Source: JANNAT01 sp031422555
Lineage (GTDB): Bacteria > Pseudomonadota > Alphaproteobacteria > Rhodobacterales > Rhodobacteraceae
Length of the DNA: 14,671 nt
Reading direction: 5' to 3'
Assembly (NCBI GenBank): GCA_031422555.1
Contig: JANPLZ010000155.1
Location: 1 to 14,671 of the forward strand
Within the stretch, counting starts at the first letter, position 1; every line of letters starts with the position of its first letter. The position numbers and the translations under genes are program-made. Shown here in pieces: positions 1 to 6,655 of this stretch. The notes under the pieces were generated by a model, which made no database searches, was not told the origin of the DNA, and saw only the letters and a list, made by a program, of their open reading frames with translations.

Positions 1-60
1 CAGCGCCTCCAACGCCACACGCGCCTTGAATGCTGCGTCGTGGTTCCTGCGTTTCGACAT
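1..60 (-). CDS. IS3-family transposase OrfA, N-terminal fragment (runs off left edge)
   Basis: The minus strand from 60 to 1 encodes MSKRRNHDAAFKARVALEAL, the typical opening of the IS3-family OrfA protein, a helix-turn-helix DNA-binding subunit that is fused to OrfB by programmed frameshifting to make the active transposase. Only the first 20 residues lie in the window. The ATG start is supported by a GAGGAG ribosome-binding site about 7 nt upstream (plus positions 67-75). About 80 bp of leader separates the start from the outer end of the element at 140. Whether the element is intact cannot be judged from here. Family-level assignment is fairly safe; the subgroup is not assigned. Confidence 0.75.
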   Translation of the reverse strand, partial: MSKRRNHDAAFKARVALEAL

Positions 61-140
61 CTCTGTTCTCCTCATACTTGGAGACCAGCAGACTTCAGAT
101 CGTAGCTTCCGTCACTGTCCGATTTTCGGGGGGTAGCTCA
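1..140 (-). mobile_element. Outer end of an IS3-family insertion sequence (partial)
   Basis: Reading the minus strand from 140, the sequence begins TGAGCTACCCCCCGAAAATC, which has the TG start and the GC-then-AT pattern usual for an IS3-family terminal inverted repeat, and it leads straight into the OrfA leader and start. Sequence just outside (141 onward) belongs to a different transposase relic, so 140/141 is the likely junction. The bases immediately outside (CTA) would be the 3-bp target duplication if the far end confirms it. The far end of the element is outside the window. Confidence 0.6.
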
Positions 141-284
141 CTAGAGCACGAGACAGTTGCAGCGTGGACAGCCCTTTGGAGGCGTTCACAGTGAAGCAGA
201 TCGCAGCCAATAGATCACCAAAAGCCATCTTGCAGCTTGAAAGATCGTGCCAGAGGTGACGCTGAACTGATAGGGCCAGTAGCG
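141..284 (-). pseudogene. Relic of an IS1595-family transposase, frameshifted and cut by the IS3 element
   Basis: On the minus strand, 266-240 encodes FSVTSGTIF, a hallmark stretch just after the zinc-ribbon of IS1595 (ISXO2-like) transposases. The continuation, KMAFGDLLAAICF...NASKGLS...LQLSRAL, is also typical of the family but lies in another frame, from about 231 to 141. Restoring a single G after the TTT codon near 240 would join the two into one reading frame, so a 1-nt deletion is the simplest reading. A TAG stop also interrupts the frame upstream near 287-285. The reading ends at 141 where the IS3-family end begins, so the DDE catalytic domain is missing here and may lie beyond the IS3 element. 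The relic is inactive. Confidence 0.65.
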
Positions 285-831
285 CTAGCTTGATACAAAC
301 TTTTACTGTGAGTCCTTCATTGAGTTCAAGGTCAACGCGAAAATGGGAACAGAAGAGGAGCTATAACTTGGTCATTTATGATACACATTTTGATACACAT
401 TTTGATACACACTAAAAAATTAAGCTATTGTTTTTACTATATAATTTTGCTTGTAGATTTCGCTGTGGCTATCACCTCCTCCGCCACTTGTCCTCGCGAA
501 AGCGTTCTCCCGATTCGGCTGCGGCCGGAGTTTTCCGTTGTTTTCGAGGGTTGTGCGGGTGGGGCTGTTAACCGGCCCACGCCCCAAAGGGCGAGCTGCG
601 CAAGCGACTGGGTCTGGCGCGGGATGCCATAGGGACGGTGGACGGCGTGCCGGGGTTGATCTTGGCGAAGTGGGTGGATGCCAGGCACTGACCTTTGAAA
701 AGGCTGTCTACCCCCGTGGCCACCCAAGATGCAGGAAGCAATATGATGTCGTGTGTTGGCGCGTTCCATGTCGTCAACATCAGTCCGGGCAGAAAAAGCC
801 GCACACCTTCCCGGGAACGTAGGCGCCGCCT
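285..831. other. Gene-poor degraded region, no convincing gene
   Basis: This stretch lies between the transposase relic and the 91-aa gene. It has an AT-rich part (about 360-470, including the tandem repeat) followed by GC-rich DNA. Open frames on both strands overlap one another and none has a good ribosome-binding site. The most protein-like piece is a plus-strand frame from about 563 to 670 (reading APKGELRKRLGLARDAIG and on to LILAKWVDARH, then a stop). A TAA stops this frame immediately upstream, so if it was ever coding it is a gene tail. I do not recognise it. Confidence 0.55.
379..411. repeat. 12-bp tandem repeat, about 2.8 copies
   Basis: The unit TGATACACATTT occurs at 379-390 and 391-402, followed by a partial third copy TGATACACA at 403-411. 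It sits in the AT-rich part of the element graveyard. The copies are exact, which suggests recent slippage. No function is evident. Confidence 0.85.
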
Positions 832-1107
832 TTATTTCTGGCCGAAACCACTTTGCATGAAGAACGGCAAGTCAGGCTGCCATGCCGCGATCCCTGTGGC
901 ATCGGAGGGGTCGATGCCGGTGTCGTGGAAATCTTTGACCTCGAATGATGCGCGGTGGCAACGCAAGGCGTGCGCCGCATCAATCTTGTCCACCGCGGCG
1001 CGGGTCACACCAATGGCCCCTGCGATCCACGCCATGACGTGTCTGGCTTTGTCGTGAAGGTTGATCGGCGTTGCAGGGGTCACGGTGTTTTCGGTTACGT
1101 GGGTCAT
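832..1107 (-). CDS. Hypothetical protein, 91 aa
   Basis: This 91-residue protein begins MTHVTENTVTPATPINL and ends in PFFMQSGFGQK. The ATG is preceded by a GGAGA ribosome-binding site at about 7 nt spacing, and codon use is GC-rich like its neighbours, so it is probably a real gene. There is no signal peptide, no long hydrophobic membrane segment and no cysteine cluster; the middle is a probable helix (RHVMAWIAGAIGVTRAAVDKI). It is divergent from the CadC-like regulator with about 137 bp between the start codons, so the regulator might control it. I do not recognise the family and assign no function. Confidence 0.55.
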   Translation of the reverse strand: MTHVTENTVTPATPINLHDKARHVMAWIAGAIGVTRAAVDKIDAAHALRCHRASFEVKDFHDTGIDPSDATGIAAWQPDLPFFMQSGFGQK

Positions 1108-1244
1108 GGCGGGTCTCCGGTTTTGCGTTCTGCGCCTGTGCCAGGCACGGTGAATGGCCCAACATTACGCCCGTGGCCGCATTGCTGCTTGAGGACTGGG
1201 TGAGGACTAGTTGAGCGATGGGCGCGGATTTGCTAGGGTTGGCC
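1108..1244. promoter_or_regulatory. Divergent intergenic promoter region
   Basis: This gap separates the start of the 91-aa gene (minus) from the start of the winged-helix regulator (plus) and must carry promoters for both. An 8-bp near-direct repeat, TGAGGACT, occurs at 1190-1197 and again at 1201-1208, just upstream of the regulator. This could be a half-site pair, but no consensus promoter hexamers stand out. Confidence 0.35.
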
Positions 1245-2813
1245 ATGAAACTTCTGTTTGACCCATTTGAACTCGATACCGATCGCGCCGAGCTTCGGAC
1301 GGTTTCGGGCCCGGTCAAACTTGAACCCAAGGTTTTCAGGCTGCTGTGCCTTTTGGTCGAGAACAACGAACGGGTCATAACCAAGGAAGAAATGATCGCG
1401 GTGGTCTGGGCCGGGCGCTTCATTTCAGATGCGGCTGTCTCGACGGCGTTGAAGGCCGTTCGCAAGGCGCTTGGGGATGATGGGGACACGCAAAGTTTCG
1501 TCCGGACCATGCGCGGCATTGGCCATCGTTTTGTGGCGCCCGTCAGGATCAGGCCGGCCGACAACGCCGTGGGCGGCCCTACTATGCCGGCAGAACGACC
1601 TGTTGCAGAGGATACACGTGGTGAAAGGCCGACCGTTGCGGTTCTGCCGTTCAGCCGGACAGGATTGCCGGATGCCTTTGCCAGCCTGAGCGATGCAATC
1701 CCGGCTGACATCATTTCGTCGCTGGCCCGCCTGCGCTGGTTGCGTGTGATCGCGCGCGAATCCACATTCCGGTTCCGAAATACCGATGTGGACCTTGCCG
1801 GGCTGCACAGCGTTCTGGGGGCGAGCTATTGCCTTTCCGGTCGCGTCGAACTGTTCGGCACGCAGCTGGAGGTCAATGTTGATCTTGTCGACACTCGGAC
1901 TGAGGCATTGATCTGGTCCGACCGTTTCGAGCGACCCGTTGCCGACGTACACGCCGTCCGGCAAGAGATTGTGGGCGCGGTCATCGCGGCACTGGATCTT
2001 CAGATCCCGCAGACCGAAGCGGCGCTGGCGCGCGGCAAGCCGGTCGAACATTTGGATGCCTGGGAGGCTTATCACCTCGGGCTTAGTCATGTGTACCGAT
2101 TCAACGCGCATGACAATGCCATTGCGGGCAGTTTCTTTCGCCGCGCAACGGAACTTGACCCCGGCTTTTCCACCGCTTTTGCAGCCCGGGCATACACCAG
2201 TTTTCAAGACGCGATGATGGGTTATGTCCCCGACTACCAAGTCGCACTGGCCGCCGTCAGGTTCGCGGCCGAACGCAGCATCGAACTTGATCCACTTGAT
2301 CCTTACGCCAATGCCGCAATGGGACGGTTGCACATCCTGACGGGCAGCCCGGACGATGGCCTTGTCTGGCTGGACAGGTCGCTGGAATTAAGCCCGAACT
2401 ATGCCAAGGGCCATTACTCGCGGGCCTTCCTGCAAGTGGTCCGCTGTCAGACAGACGCGACGCGCGCGGGTATTGATACGGCGATCGGTCTTAGCCCGCT
2501 CGATCCGCTGCTTGCCCCGATGCGGATCATGAAGGCGCTATCCTACGGAATTGATGGCGATTATGCGACCGCTGCCGACCTTGCGGTGTTGGCGGCGCGC
2601 ACGGCGAGCAGCCATTCCCGCATCGTGATGGCGGCAGTCGCGTTGTGCCAGCTTGACGGTCGCACAGAAGCCGTTGGCCGCTGGGCGCGTGTTGTGCGTG
2701 ACGTTCAACCGAACCCGTCGATCACCCGATATCTGAAATCAATGCCATACGCGGATACAGATTTTCGCAACAGGTTTCGTTCGGCGCTGCATGCTGCCGG
2801 ATTTCAGGACTGA
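1245..2813 (+). CDS. CadC-like soluble regulator: winged helix, TolB-like domain, TPR region
   Basis: A 522-aa protein when started at 1245. Residues 1-100 form an OmpR/CadC-type winged helix (FDPFELD...AELR; EPKVFRLLCLLVEN; TKEEMIAVVW; ISTALKAVRKALGD-like recognition helix region; VRTMRGIGHRFVAPV hairpin). Residues 129-255 (RPTVAVLPF ... ALIWSDRFER) match the TolB-like/adenylate-cyclase-associated domain that often follows such winged helices. From about 270 to the end are TPR-like helical repeats (AEYHLGL-, FRRATELDPGFSTAFAARA- and ERSIELDPLDPYANAAMGRL-type units). Unlike CadC itself it has no membrane segment between the DNA-binding and sensor parts, so it should be cytosolic. The ATG at 1245 has AGGG 6 nt upstream and gives the family's usual start; an in-frame ATG at 1218, with GAGGA 11 nt upstream, would add nine residues. 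The target genes and signal are unknown; the divergent 91-aa gene is the nearest candidate target. Confidence 0.8.
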   Translation: MKLLFDPFELDTDRAELRTVSGPVKLEPKVFRLLCLLVENNERVITKEEMIAVVWAGRFISDAAVSTALKAVRKALGDDGDTQSFVRTMRGIGHRFVAPVRIRPADNAVGGPTMPAERPVAEDTRGERPTVAVLPFSRTGLPDAFASLSDAIPADIISSLARLRWLRVIARESTFRFRNTDVDLAGLHSVLGASYCLSGRVELFGTQLEVNVDLVDTRTEALIWSDRFERPVADVHAVRQEIVGAVIAALDLQIPQTEAALARGKPVEHLDAWEAYHLGLSHVYRFNAHDNAIAGSFFRRATELDPGFSTAFAARAYTSFQDAMMGYVPDYQVALAAVRFAAERSIELDPLDPYANAAMGRLHILTGSPDDGLVWLDRSLELSPNYAKGHYSRAFLQVVRCQTDATRAGIDTAIGLSPLDPLLAPMRIMKALSYGIDGDYATAADLAVLAARTASSHSRIVMAAVALCQLDGRTEAVGRWARVVRDVQPNPSITRYLKSMPYADTDFRNRFRSALHAAGFQD

Positions 2814-2849
2814 ACGAAGAAATCGGGCAGAACAATCGTTCGGCAGGGT

Positions 2850-2869
2850 GCCGGACGCGCCTTTCCGGC
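2850..2869 (+). terminator. Possible hairpin downstream of the winged-helix regulator
   Basis: GCCGGA at 2850-2855 pairs with TCCGGC at 2864-2869 around an 8-nt loop, 37 bp after the stop codon. A second GCCGGAA/TTCCGGC pair with a 20-nt loop lies at 2917-2950. Neither has a T-run, so intrinsic termination is uncertain. Confidence 0.3.
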
Positions 2870-3000
2870 CGCTCGACCATCGAAAAGCGCTGGCGCGATC
2901 GGGGCCTGCGGGCTGTGCCGGAATTTCAAATCCGCCTGATGTTTTCCGGCAAATCAAACGAGCGCCAAGTGTGACCTAGCCTGACATTCGCAAAACCGTC

Positions 3001-3085
3001 CTAACCGCGCTGCATCAGTAGCACGGCCAACAGGCCGATCATCCCGCCTTCGATCAGCGAAGCGAAGGGGGGTGAAGTCCGTCAT
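3001..3085 (-). pseudogene. Frameshifted N-terminal remnant of a YeeE/YedE sulfur transporter
   Basis: An ATG (3085-3083) overlaps the stop of the ArsR gene as ATGA, the usual coupling for the next gene in this operon type. It reads MTDFTP, then passes a run of six C (plus-strand G run at 3067-3072). After that run, the next frame encodes FASLIEGGMIGLLAVLLM, which is the first transmembrane helix typical of YeeE/YedE (PmpA/PmpB-like) proteins of sulfide operons. Five C instead of six would restore one frame. That frame then stops at a TAG (3003-3001), and what lies beyond does not look like the rest of the transporter. The gene is therefore doubly broken, by a +1 slip in a homopolymer and by loss of everything after helix 1. 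It may alternatively be part sequencing error plus true deletion. Confidence 0.6.
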
Positions 3086-3423
3086 TCCCACTGTTCTTCA
3101 GCTTCGGGTGGGCTTGCGCAGAACATGCGGTGCAGCAGGGCGATGAATTCGGCAACGCGGGCGTCGGCGAGGCGATAGAATACGGTCTTTGAATCCTTGC
3201 GGCCAACAATGAAACCCGCTTCGCGCAACTCGGCAATCTGTTGCGAAAGGCCGGGCTGCCGGATGCCAAGCGTATCTTCCAGATCGCGGACCGAGCGCTC
3301 GCCTTCCACCAATGCGCACACCACCATCAGCCGTGACGGGTGCGCGAATTTTTTCAAAAACTCCGCCGCATCATTGGCGTTGGCGAGCATTTTCAGGGTG
3401 TCCGCGGTCAGATCGCGTTTCAT
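3082..3423 (-). CDS. SqrR/BigR-type ArsR-family persulfide-responsive repressor
   Basis: A 113-aa ArsR-family winged-helix protein. The DNA-binding core is FLKKFAHPSRLMVVCALVEG, then SVRDLEDTLGI and QPGLSQQIAELREAGFI, followed by the wing GRKDSKTVFYRL. Cys36 and Cys102 are 66 residues apart, the same spacing as the two sensor cysteines of SqrR (41/107) and BigR (42/108). In those proteins the cysteines form an intramolecular polysulfide bridge that releases DNA. Canonical ArsR metal-binding motifs are absent. It overlaps the upstream dioxygenase gene by 4 nt (ATGA), and its own stop overlaps the start of the broken transporter. It most likely represses its own operon through the palindrome at 4832-4849. 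Confidence 0.85.
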   Translation of the reverse strand: MKRDLTADTLKMLANANDAAEFLKKFAHPSRLMVVCALVEGERSVRDLEDTLGIRQPGLSQQIAELREAGFIVGRKDSKTVFYRLADARVAEFIALLHRMFCASPPEAEEQWE

Positions 3424-4313
3424 TTATCGTTCCCCCAGACAGCCCCGTGCAGCGAATCGAGCGGCAGTTTCAGATACCTTTTGCCGTTCGCCTCGGGTTC
3501 GGGCAGCCGTCCGCCGTTCATGTTCACCTGCAGGGCGTGCAGGATCAGCTTCGGCATCGCCAGCGTCTGGTCGCGGGCCTTGCGCAGTTCCACAAAGTCG
3601 GCCTCGGTCTTGTGGCCTGCGAGATGGATGTTGTGCGCCCTTTGCTCGGCGACGGTCGCCTGCCACCGCGGTTCGCGACCCTGTGGTTGGTAATCGTGGC
3701 CGGTAAAAAGGCGGGTTTTGTCCGGCAGCGACAGGATTTCCATGATCGAGGCGTAAAGCCGCGCCGCGCTACCGCCGGGAAAGTCGGCACGCGCCGTCCC
3801 CGAATCTGGCATGAACAGCGTGTCATGCACGAAAGCCGCATCGCCGATCACATAGGTGATCGATGCCAGCGTGTGGCCGGGAGAGAACATCACCCTGCCA
3901 GGGATGCGGCCCAGCAAGAACGTGTCACCGTCGGAAAACAGCCTGTCCCATTGCGACCCGTCTGCCGGGAAATCGGGCCAGTTGTAGATGTCCTTCCACA
4001 GGGCCTGCACGGCCACGACCCTTGCGCCGATGGCGGTCGGCGCACCGGTCTTTTCCTTCAGGTACTGTGCCGCCGAAAGATGGTCGGCATGCGGATGAGT
4101 GTCGAATATCCATGCGACCGTCAGCCCTTGCTTTTGAACATAGGCAAGGATTGCATCTGCGTTCTTCGTCGCCGTCGCGCCAGACTTTTCGTCGAAGTCA
4201 AGCACCGGATCTATGATGGCGCACTGGCCCGTCTGCGGGTCGGCCACCACGTATTGGATCGAAAAGGTGCGCGGGTCGAAGAACCCCTGCACGACGGGCT
4301 TTGAAATCACCAT
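3420..4313 (-). CDS. ETHE1-like persulfide dioxygenase (metallo-beta-lactamase fold; Blh-like)
   Basis: A 297-aa protein beginning MVISKPVVQGFFDPRT. It has the metallo-beta-lactamase signature THPHADH (His73, His75, Asp77, His78), His147 in MFSPGHT, Asp164 in FVHDTLFMPDSGTAR and His206 in FTGHDY. The DTLFMPDSGTARADFPGG block is diagnostic of the persulfide dioxygenase/Blh group, which uses a single iron to oxidise glutathione persulfide to sulfite and glutathione. The ATG at 4313 is preferred over an in-frame TTG one codon upstream. It lies 38 bp after the DUF442 sulfurtransferase gene and overlaps the repressor by 4 nt, so the three are one transcription unit. It is cytosolic. The family assignment is strong; the exact in vivo substrate is inferred. 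Confidence 0.9.
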   Translation of the reverse strand: MVISKPVVQGFFDPRTFSIQYVVADPQTGQCAIIDPVLDFDEKSGATATKNADAILAYVQKQGLTVAWIFDTHPHADHLSAAQYLKEKTGAPTAIGARVVAVQALWKDIYNWPDFPADGSQWDRLFSDGDTFLLGRIPGRVMFSPGHTLASITYVIGDAAFVHDTLFMPDSGTARADFPGGSAARLYASIMEILSLPDKTRLFTGHDYQPQGREPRWQATVAEQRAHNIHLAGHKTEADFVELRKARDQTLAMPKLILHALQVNMNGGRLPEPEANGKRYLKLPLDSLHGAVWGNDK

Positions 4314-4351
4314 CAATGTCGTTCCCGGATCAGAGTGAAAGAGATGCAGAC

Positions 4352-4774
4352 TTAGACGGCATGCGTGTCAAGCCGATTGACAGCACCGGTCAGATAGAAT
4401 CCAAGACGCGCACCCAACGGCGCCACCGCGCCCTTCCGCGTCCGCCCGTCAAGAACCTCGCCCAAAACGCAGAGGGTGGCCGAACGGATGCCGGTCTTGC
4501 AATGGGCCAGCACCGGGACGTAGGCCCTTGAAAGCGCATGCTGTAACGCCCGGATCTGCGTCTCGCTGATCCGTGCGGGCACGACAGGAATTCGCGTGTA
4601 GCCCATCTTTTCGGCCTTGGCGACCGCTCGGTTATCGTCAGCATTCGGCTGGCCGGGTTCCTCATCGTCGGGCCGGTTGTTGATGGTGGCGGCAAAGCCG
4701 TTGGCCTTGGCTGCACAAATGTCGCCTGCTGCCATTTGCGGGCGGACAGAAAGTTTGTCTGTAAGACTTTGCAT
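4352..4774 (-). CDS. DUF442 / TIGR01244-family sulfurtransferase (phosphatase-like fold)
   Basis: A 140-aa protein with NNRPDDEEPGQP near residues 32-43, the family signature, and a Cys-X5-Arg loop HCKTGIRSA with nucleophile Cys92 and Arg97, as in cysteine phosphatases and rhodaneses. In Blh of Xylella and Agrobacterium the same domain is fused to the dioxygenase and works as a sulfurtransferase; here the two are separate adjacent genes. The length is normal for the stand-alone form. A strong ribosome-binding site, GGAAGGA, sits 7 nt upstream of the ATG. It is the first gene of the operon, directly downstream of the palindrome and the TATAAT element. Confidence 0.82.
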   Translation of the reverse strand: MQSLTDKLSVRPQMAAGDICAAKANGFAATINNRPDDEEPGQPNADDNRAVAKAEKMGYTRIPVVPARISETQIRALQHALSRAYVPVLAHCKTGIRSATLCVLGEVLDGRTRKGAVAPLGARLGFYLTGAVNRLDTHAV

Positions 4775-4815
4775 GGTTCGGTTCCTTCCCTTTGGGCGGA
4801 GCGGCGAATGATGTG

Positions 4816-4849
4816 ATTATAAAGCATAAAGATTGCAATAAAATGCAAT
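4816..4849 (-). promoter_or_regulatory. Promoter and probable SqrR/BigR-like operator of the sulfide operon
   Basis: On the minus strand a perfect TATAAT (4821-4816) stands 41 nt upstream of the DUF442 start. Immediately upstream, at 4832-4849, is an 18-bp sequence with perfect arms ATTGCA and TGCAAT around ATAAAA, which covers the expected spacer and -35 region. AT-rich palindromes in this position are the binding sites of SqrR and BigR repressors. The position and symmetry are seen directly; the identity of the binding protein is inferred from the operon. Confidence 0.6.
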
Positions 4850-4930
4850 AGATAATCTGCAACTGTTTGCACAAGCGATGGTTGCCCGCTCCGGACCGTG
4901 CGACGGACCTGCCCGCAGCATAGCCGACCG

Positions 4931-5188
4931 TCACATCACCGGGCTGTTCGCCGCCTTTGATCGGACCGCCTTGCATAGCGTTGGTGGTTTTTCTTTCGCT
5001 GCCAGCATCACTTCGTCTGATGGCGCAAGCTGTCCAACGACAACAAAGGCATCGCGACGATTCTGCATGACCGGATGCACCAGACGGACCGCTTCCCTCA
5101 GGGAATTCGGCTGATATCCAAGTAAGATCATGGTGTTGCTTGCTTTGAAGCGCGCAGCCGCTTGGCAGGCGAAGTCAATCGCCGCCAA
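4931..5188 (-). CDS. Unrecognised ORF, 85 aa, possibly a gene fragment
   Basis: A minus-strand frame from a TTG at 5188 to a TGA at 4931 reads LAAIDFACQAAARFKASN, then MILLGYQPNSLREAVRLVHP and FVVVGQLAPSDEVMLAAKEK. It has ordinary codon use and amphipathic, protein-like composition. No ribosome-binding site fits the TTG, and the internal ATG (MILLGY) has none either. The frame is open a little further upstream into the end of the regulator gene without an ATG. It lies about 40 bp after that regulator's stop on the same strand. I do not recognise it; it could be a real short gene with a weak start or the tail of a decayed gene. The rest of 4850-5229 shows nothing else. Confidence 0.35.
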   Translation of the reverse strand: MAAIDFACQAAARFKASNTMILLGYQPNSLREAVRLVHPVMQNRRDAFVVVGQLAPSDEVMLAAKEKPPTLCKAVRSKAANSPVM

Positions 5189-5229
5189 TGAAGGTTCGCC
5201 CGCAGTCCCACCTCCGCCGCCGTTTGCCC

Positions 5230-6627
5230 CTAGCCATCATAGCGCGTGACGCCGCGGCGGCGTTCGTCGACGGGTTGGGTCAGAATCGCGGCGTGGTGGG
5301 CGCGTTGGTCGCAGTTGGCGCGCGGGCAGATGCGGCAGTTGATACCGATCGGCGTCATCCGGGTGCCAGCCATGGCAAAGGCCTCGGCATAGCCGATCTC
5401 GGGCGCGTGTTCGATGGAACAGCCCATCGCCACCGCCAAGCGGTTGTCTTGCGCATGGCGCGCCCAAGTCGGGCGATCAACGGTGCGGGCAATGACGAAA
5501 AACTGGCTGCGGTCGGGCATTTCTACAAATTGCGGCACAATGCGCCCGGGGGTGCGAAACGAGGTATGCACGTCCAGCCGTGGGCAGGCCCCGCCATATT
5601 CGGCCAGATGAAAGCCGGTGGCATTGAACCGTTTCGACACATTGCCACCCTTGTCGATGCGCAAAAAGAAGAACGGCACCCCGTGCGCGCCTTCGCGTTG
5701 CAAGGTTGTGGCGCGGTGGCAGGCCTGCTCAAAACTAACCCCAAAGCGGGTGGCGATATGGTCAAAATCGTATTTGCTGGCGCGCGCCTCGGTCAGGTAG
5801 GCATCATAGGGCATCAGAACGGCGGCGGCGAAGTAGTTCGCCAATTCCACCCGCAACCGGGCCGCACCGCGCGCATCGGTGATCCCGGCGCGCGCAATCA
5901 GCGCATCAAACAGCGCGCGCTGTTCCAACAGCCCCGCCATATGCACCAGTTGAAAGGTGCGGTTGGTGTGATCCAAGGCTTCGGACAGTAAGATCTCGCG
6001 CCGGATCTCATCATACTGGCGCAAGGCACCCGGCAAGTCTTCGACCCGGCACAGCCGCACCGATACGCCACAGCCTTCGCGCAAGCGGTGTTTCAAGGCC
6101 ATGTAAACCTCGTCGCGGTCAGGCGCTGCACCGGGCCAAAACGCCGCTGCGGCCTCTTCCAGATCGCGGAAATGGTTGCGGTTGCGGCGAAAGACATTGT
6201 GAACGGCGGCTTCGGGTGAGGTGGCCAGTTGTGGGGCCTCGCCTTCGGCCAATGACAAAAGCTGATCGGTGGTGGCCTGATAGGCGCGGTGCAGCGACAA
6301 AAACGTCTGCACAAAATCCGGCGAATGCACCAAAGCGGCGCGCATTTGCGCGAGGTCTGGCCGGGTTTCGCCAAACAGCGGGTCTTGCATCAGCGCCCGC
6401 AGATCGGCCAGTTTGGCCGCGCCATCATCGTCGGCAATGTCGCGCCAATCGACGCCATACGCCTCAAACAGCCGCAGCATGACCGCGACGGACACCGATC
6501 TTTCGTTATTTTCCAGAAGGTTGACATAAGACGCCGAGATGCCCAAAGCCCGCGCCATCGCCCCTTGGGTTTCAGCCCGCTCTAACCGCAGCCGCCGCAG
6601 ATGCGGGCCGATAAAGGTTTTCTGCAT
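5230..6627 (-). CDS. ScfR-family (short-chain fatty acyl) XRE transcriptional regulator
   Basis: A 465-aa regulator when started at MQKTFIGPHLRRLR. Residues 6-60 are an XRE-type helix-turn-helix (ETQGAMARALGISASYVNLLENNERSVS). The middle resembles the ImmA/IrrE-like domain, but where a zinc peptidase would have HExxH it reads QLVHMAGL, so proteolysis is not expected. The C-terminal part (about 300-465) is the DUF2083-type domain with a conserved NCRICPRANCDQRA cysteine motif. This architecture and length match RamB of actinobacteria and PccR of Rhodobacter, which respond to acyl-CoA status and control acetate or propionyl-CoA genes. An ATG five codons upstream (6642) is an alternative start; neither has a good ribosome-binding site. 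It is divergent from sgaA, making it the likely local controller of the serine-cycle operon and of itself. Confidence 0.85.
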   Translation of the reverse strand: MQKTFIGPHLRRLRLERAETQGAMARALGISASYVNLLENNERSVSVAVMLRLFEAYGVDWRDIADDDGAAKLADLRALMQDPLFGETRPDLAQMRAALVHSPDFVQTFLSLHRAYQATTDQLLSLAEGEAPQLATSPEAAVHNVFRRNRNHFRDLEEAAAAFWPGAAPDRDEVYMALKHRLREGCGVSVRLCRVEDLPGALRQYDEIRREILLSEALDHTNRTFQLVHMAGLLEQRALFDALIARAGITDARGAARLRVELANYFAAAVLMPYDAYLTEARASKYDFDHIATRFGVSFEQACHRATTLQREGAHGVPFFFLRIDKGGNVSKRFNATGFHLAEYGGACPRLDVHTSFRTPGRIVPQFVEMPDRSQFFVIARTVDRPTWARHAQDNRLAVAMGCSIEHAPEIGYAEAFAMAGTRMTPIGINCRICPRANCDQRAHHAAILTQPVDERRRGVTRYDG

Positions 6628-6655
6628 CCCGCTGCACACCATGTTTGCGTTTGTG

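Noticed and set aside
379..411. Start of a CRISPR array
   Set aside because: The units are only 12 bp and directly adjacent, with no spacers.
980..1765. Long minus-strand ORF of 261 codons opposite the winged-helix regulator
   Set aside because: It overlaps both the 91-aa gene and the regulator's conserved N-terminal domain, has low-complexity Arg/Ser-rich composition and matches no family.
1425..2333. Minus-strand ORF of 302 codons
   Set aside because: It lies wholly inside the regulator gene on the opposite strand, a usual shadow in GC-rich DNA; the translation is rich in Arg, His and Gly without any domain.
3312..4304. Plus-strand ORF of 330 codons opposite the dioxygenase
   Set aside because: It is antisense to a gene with intact metal-binding residues.
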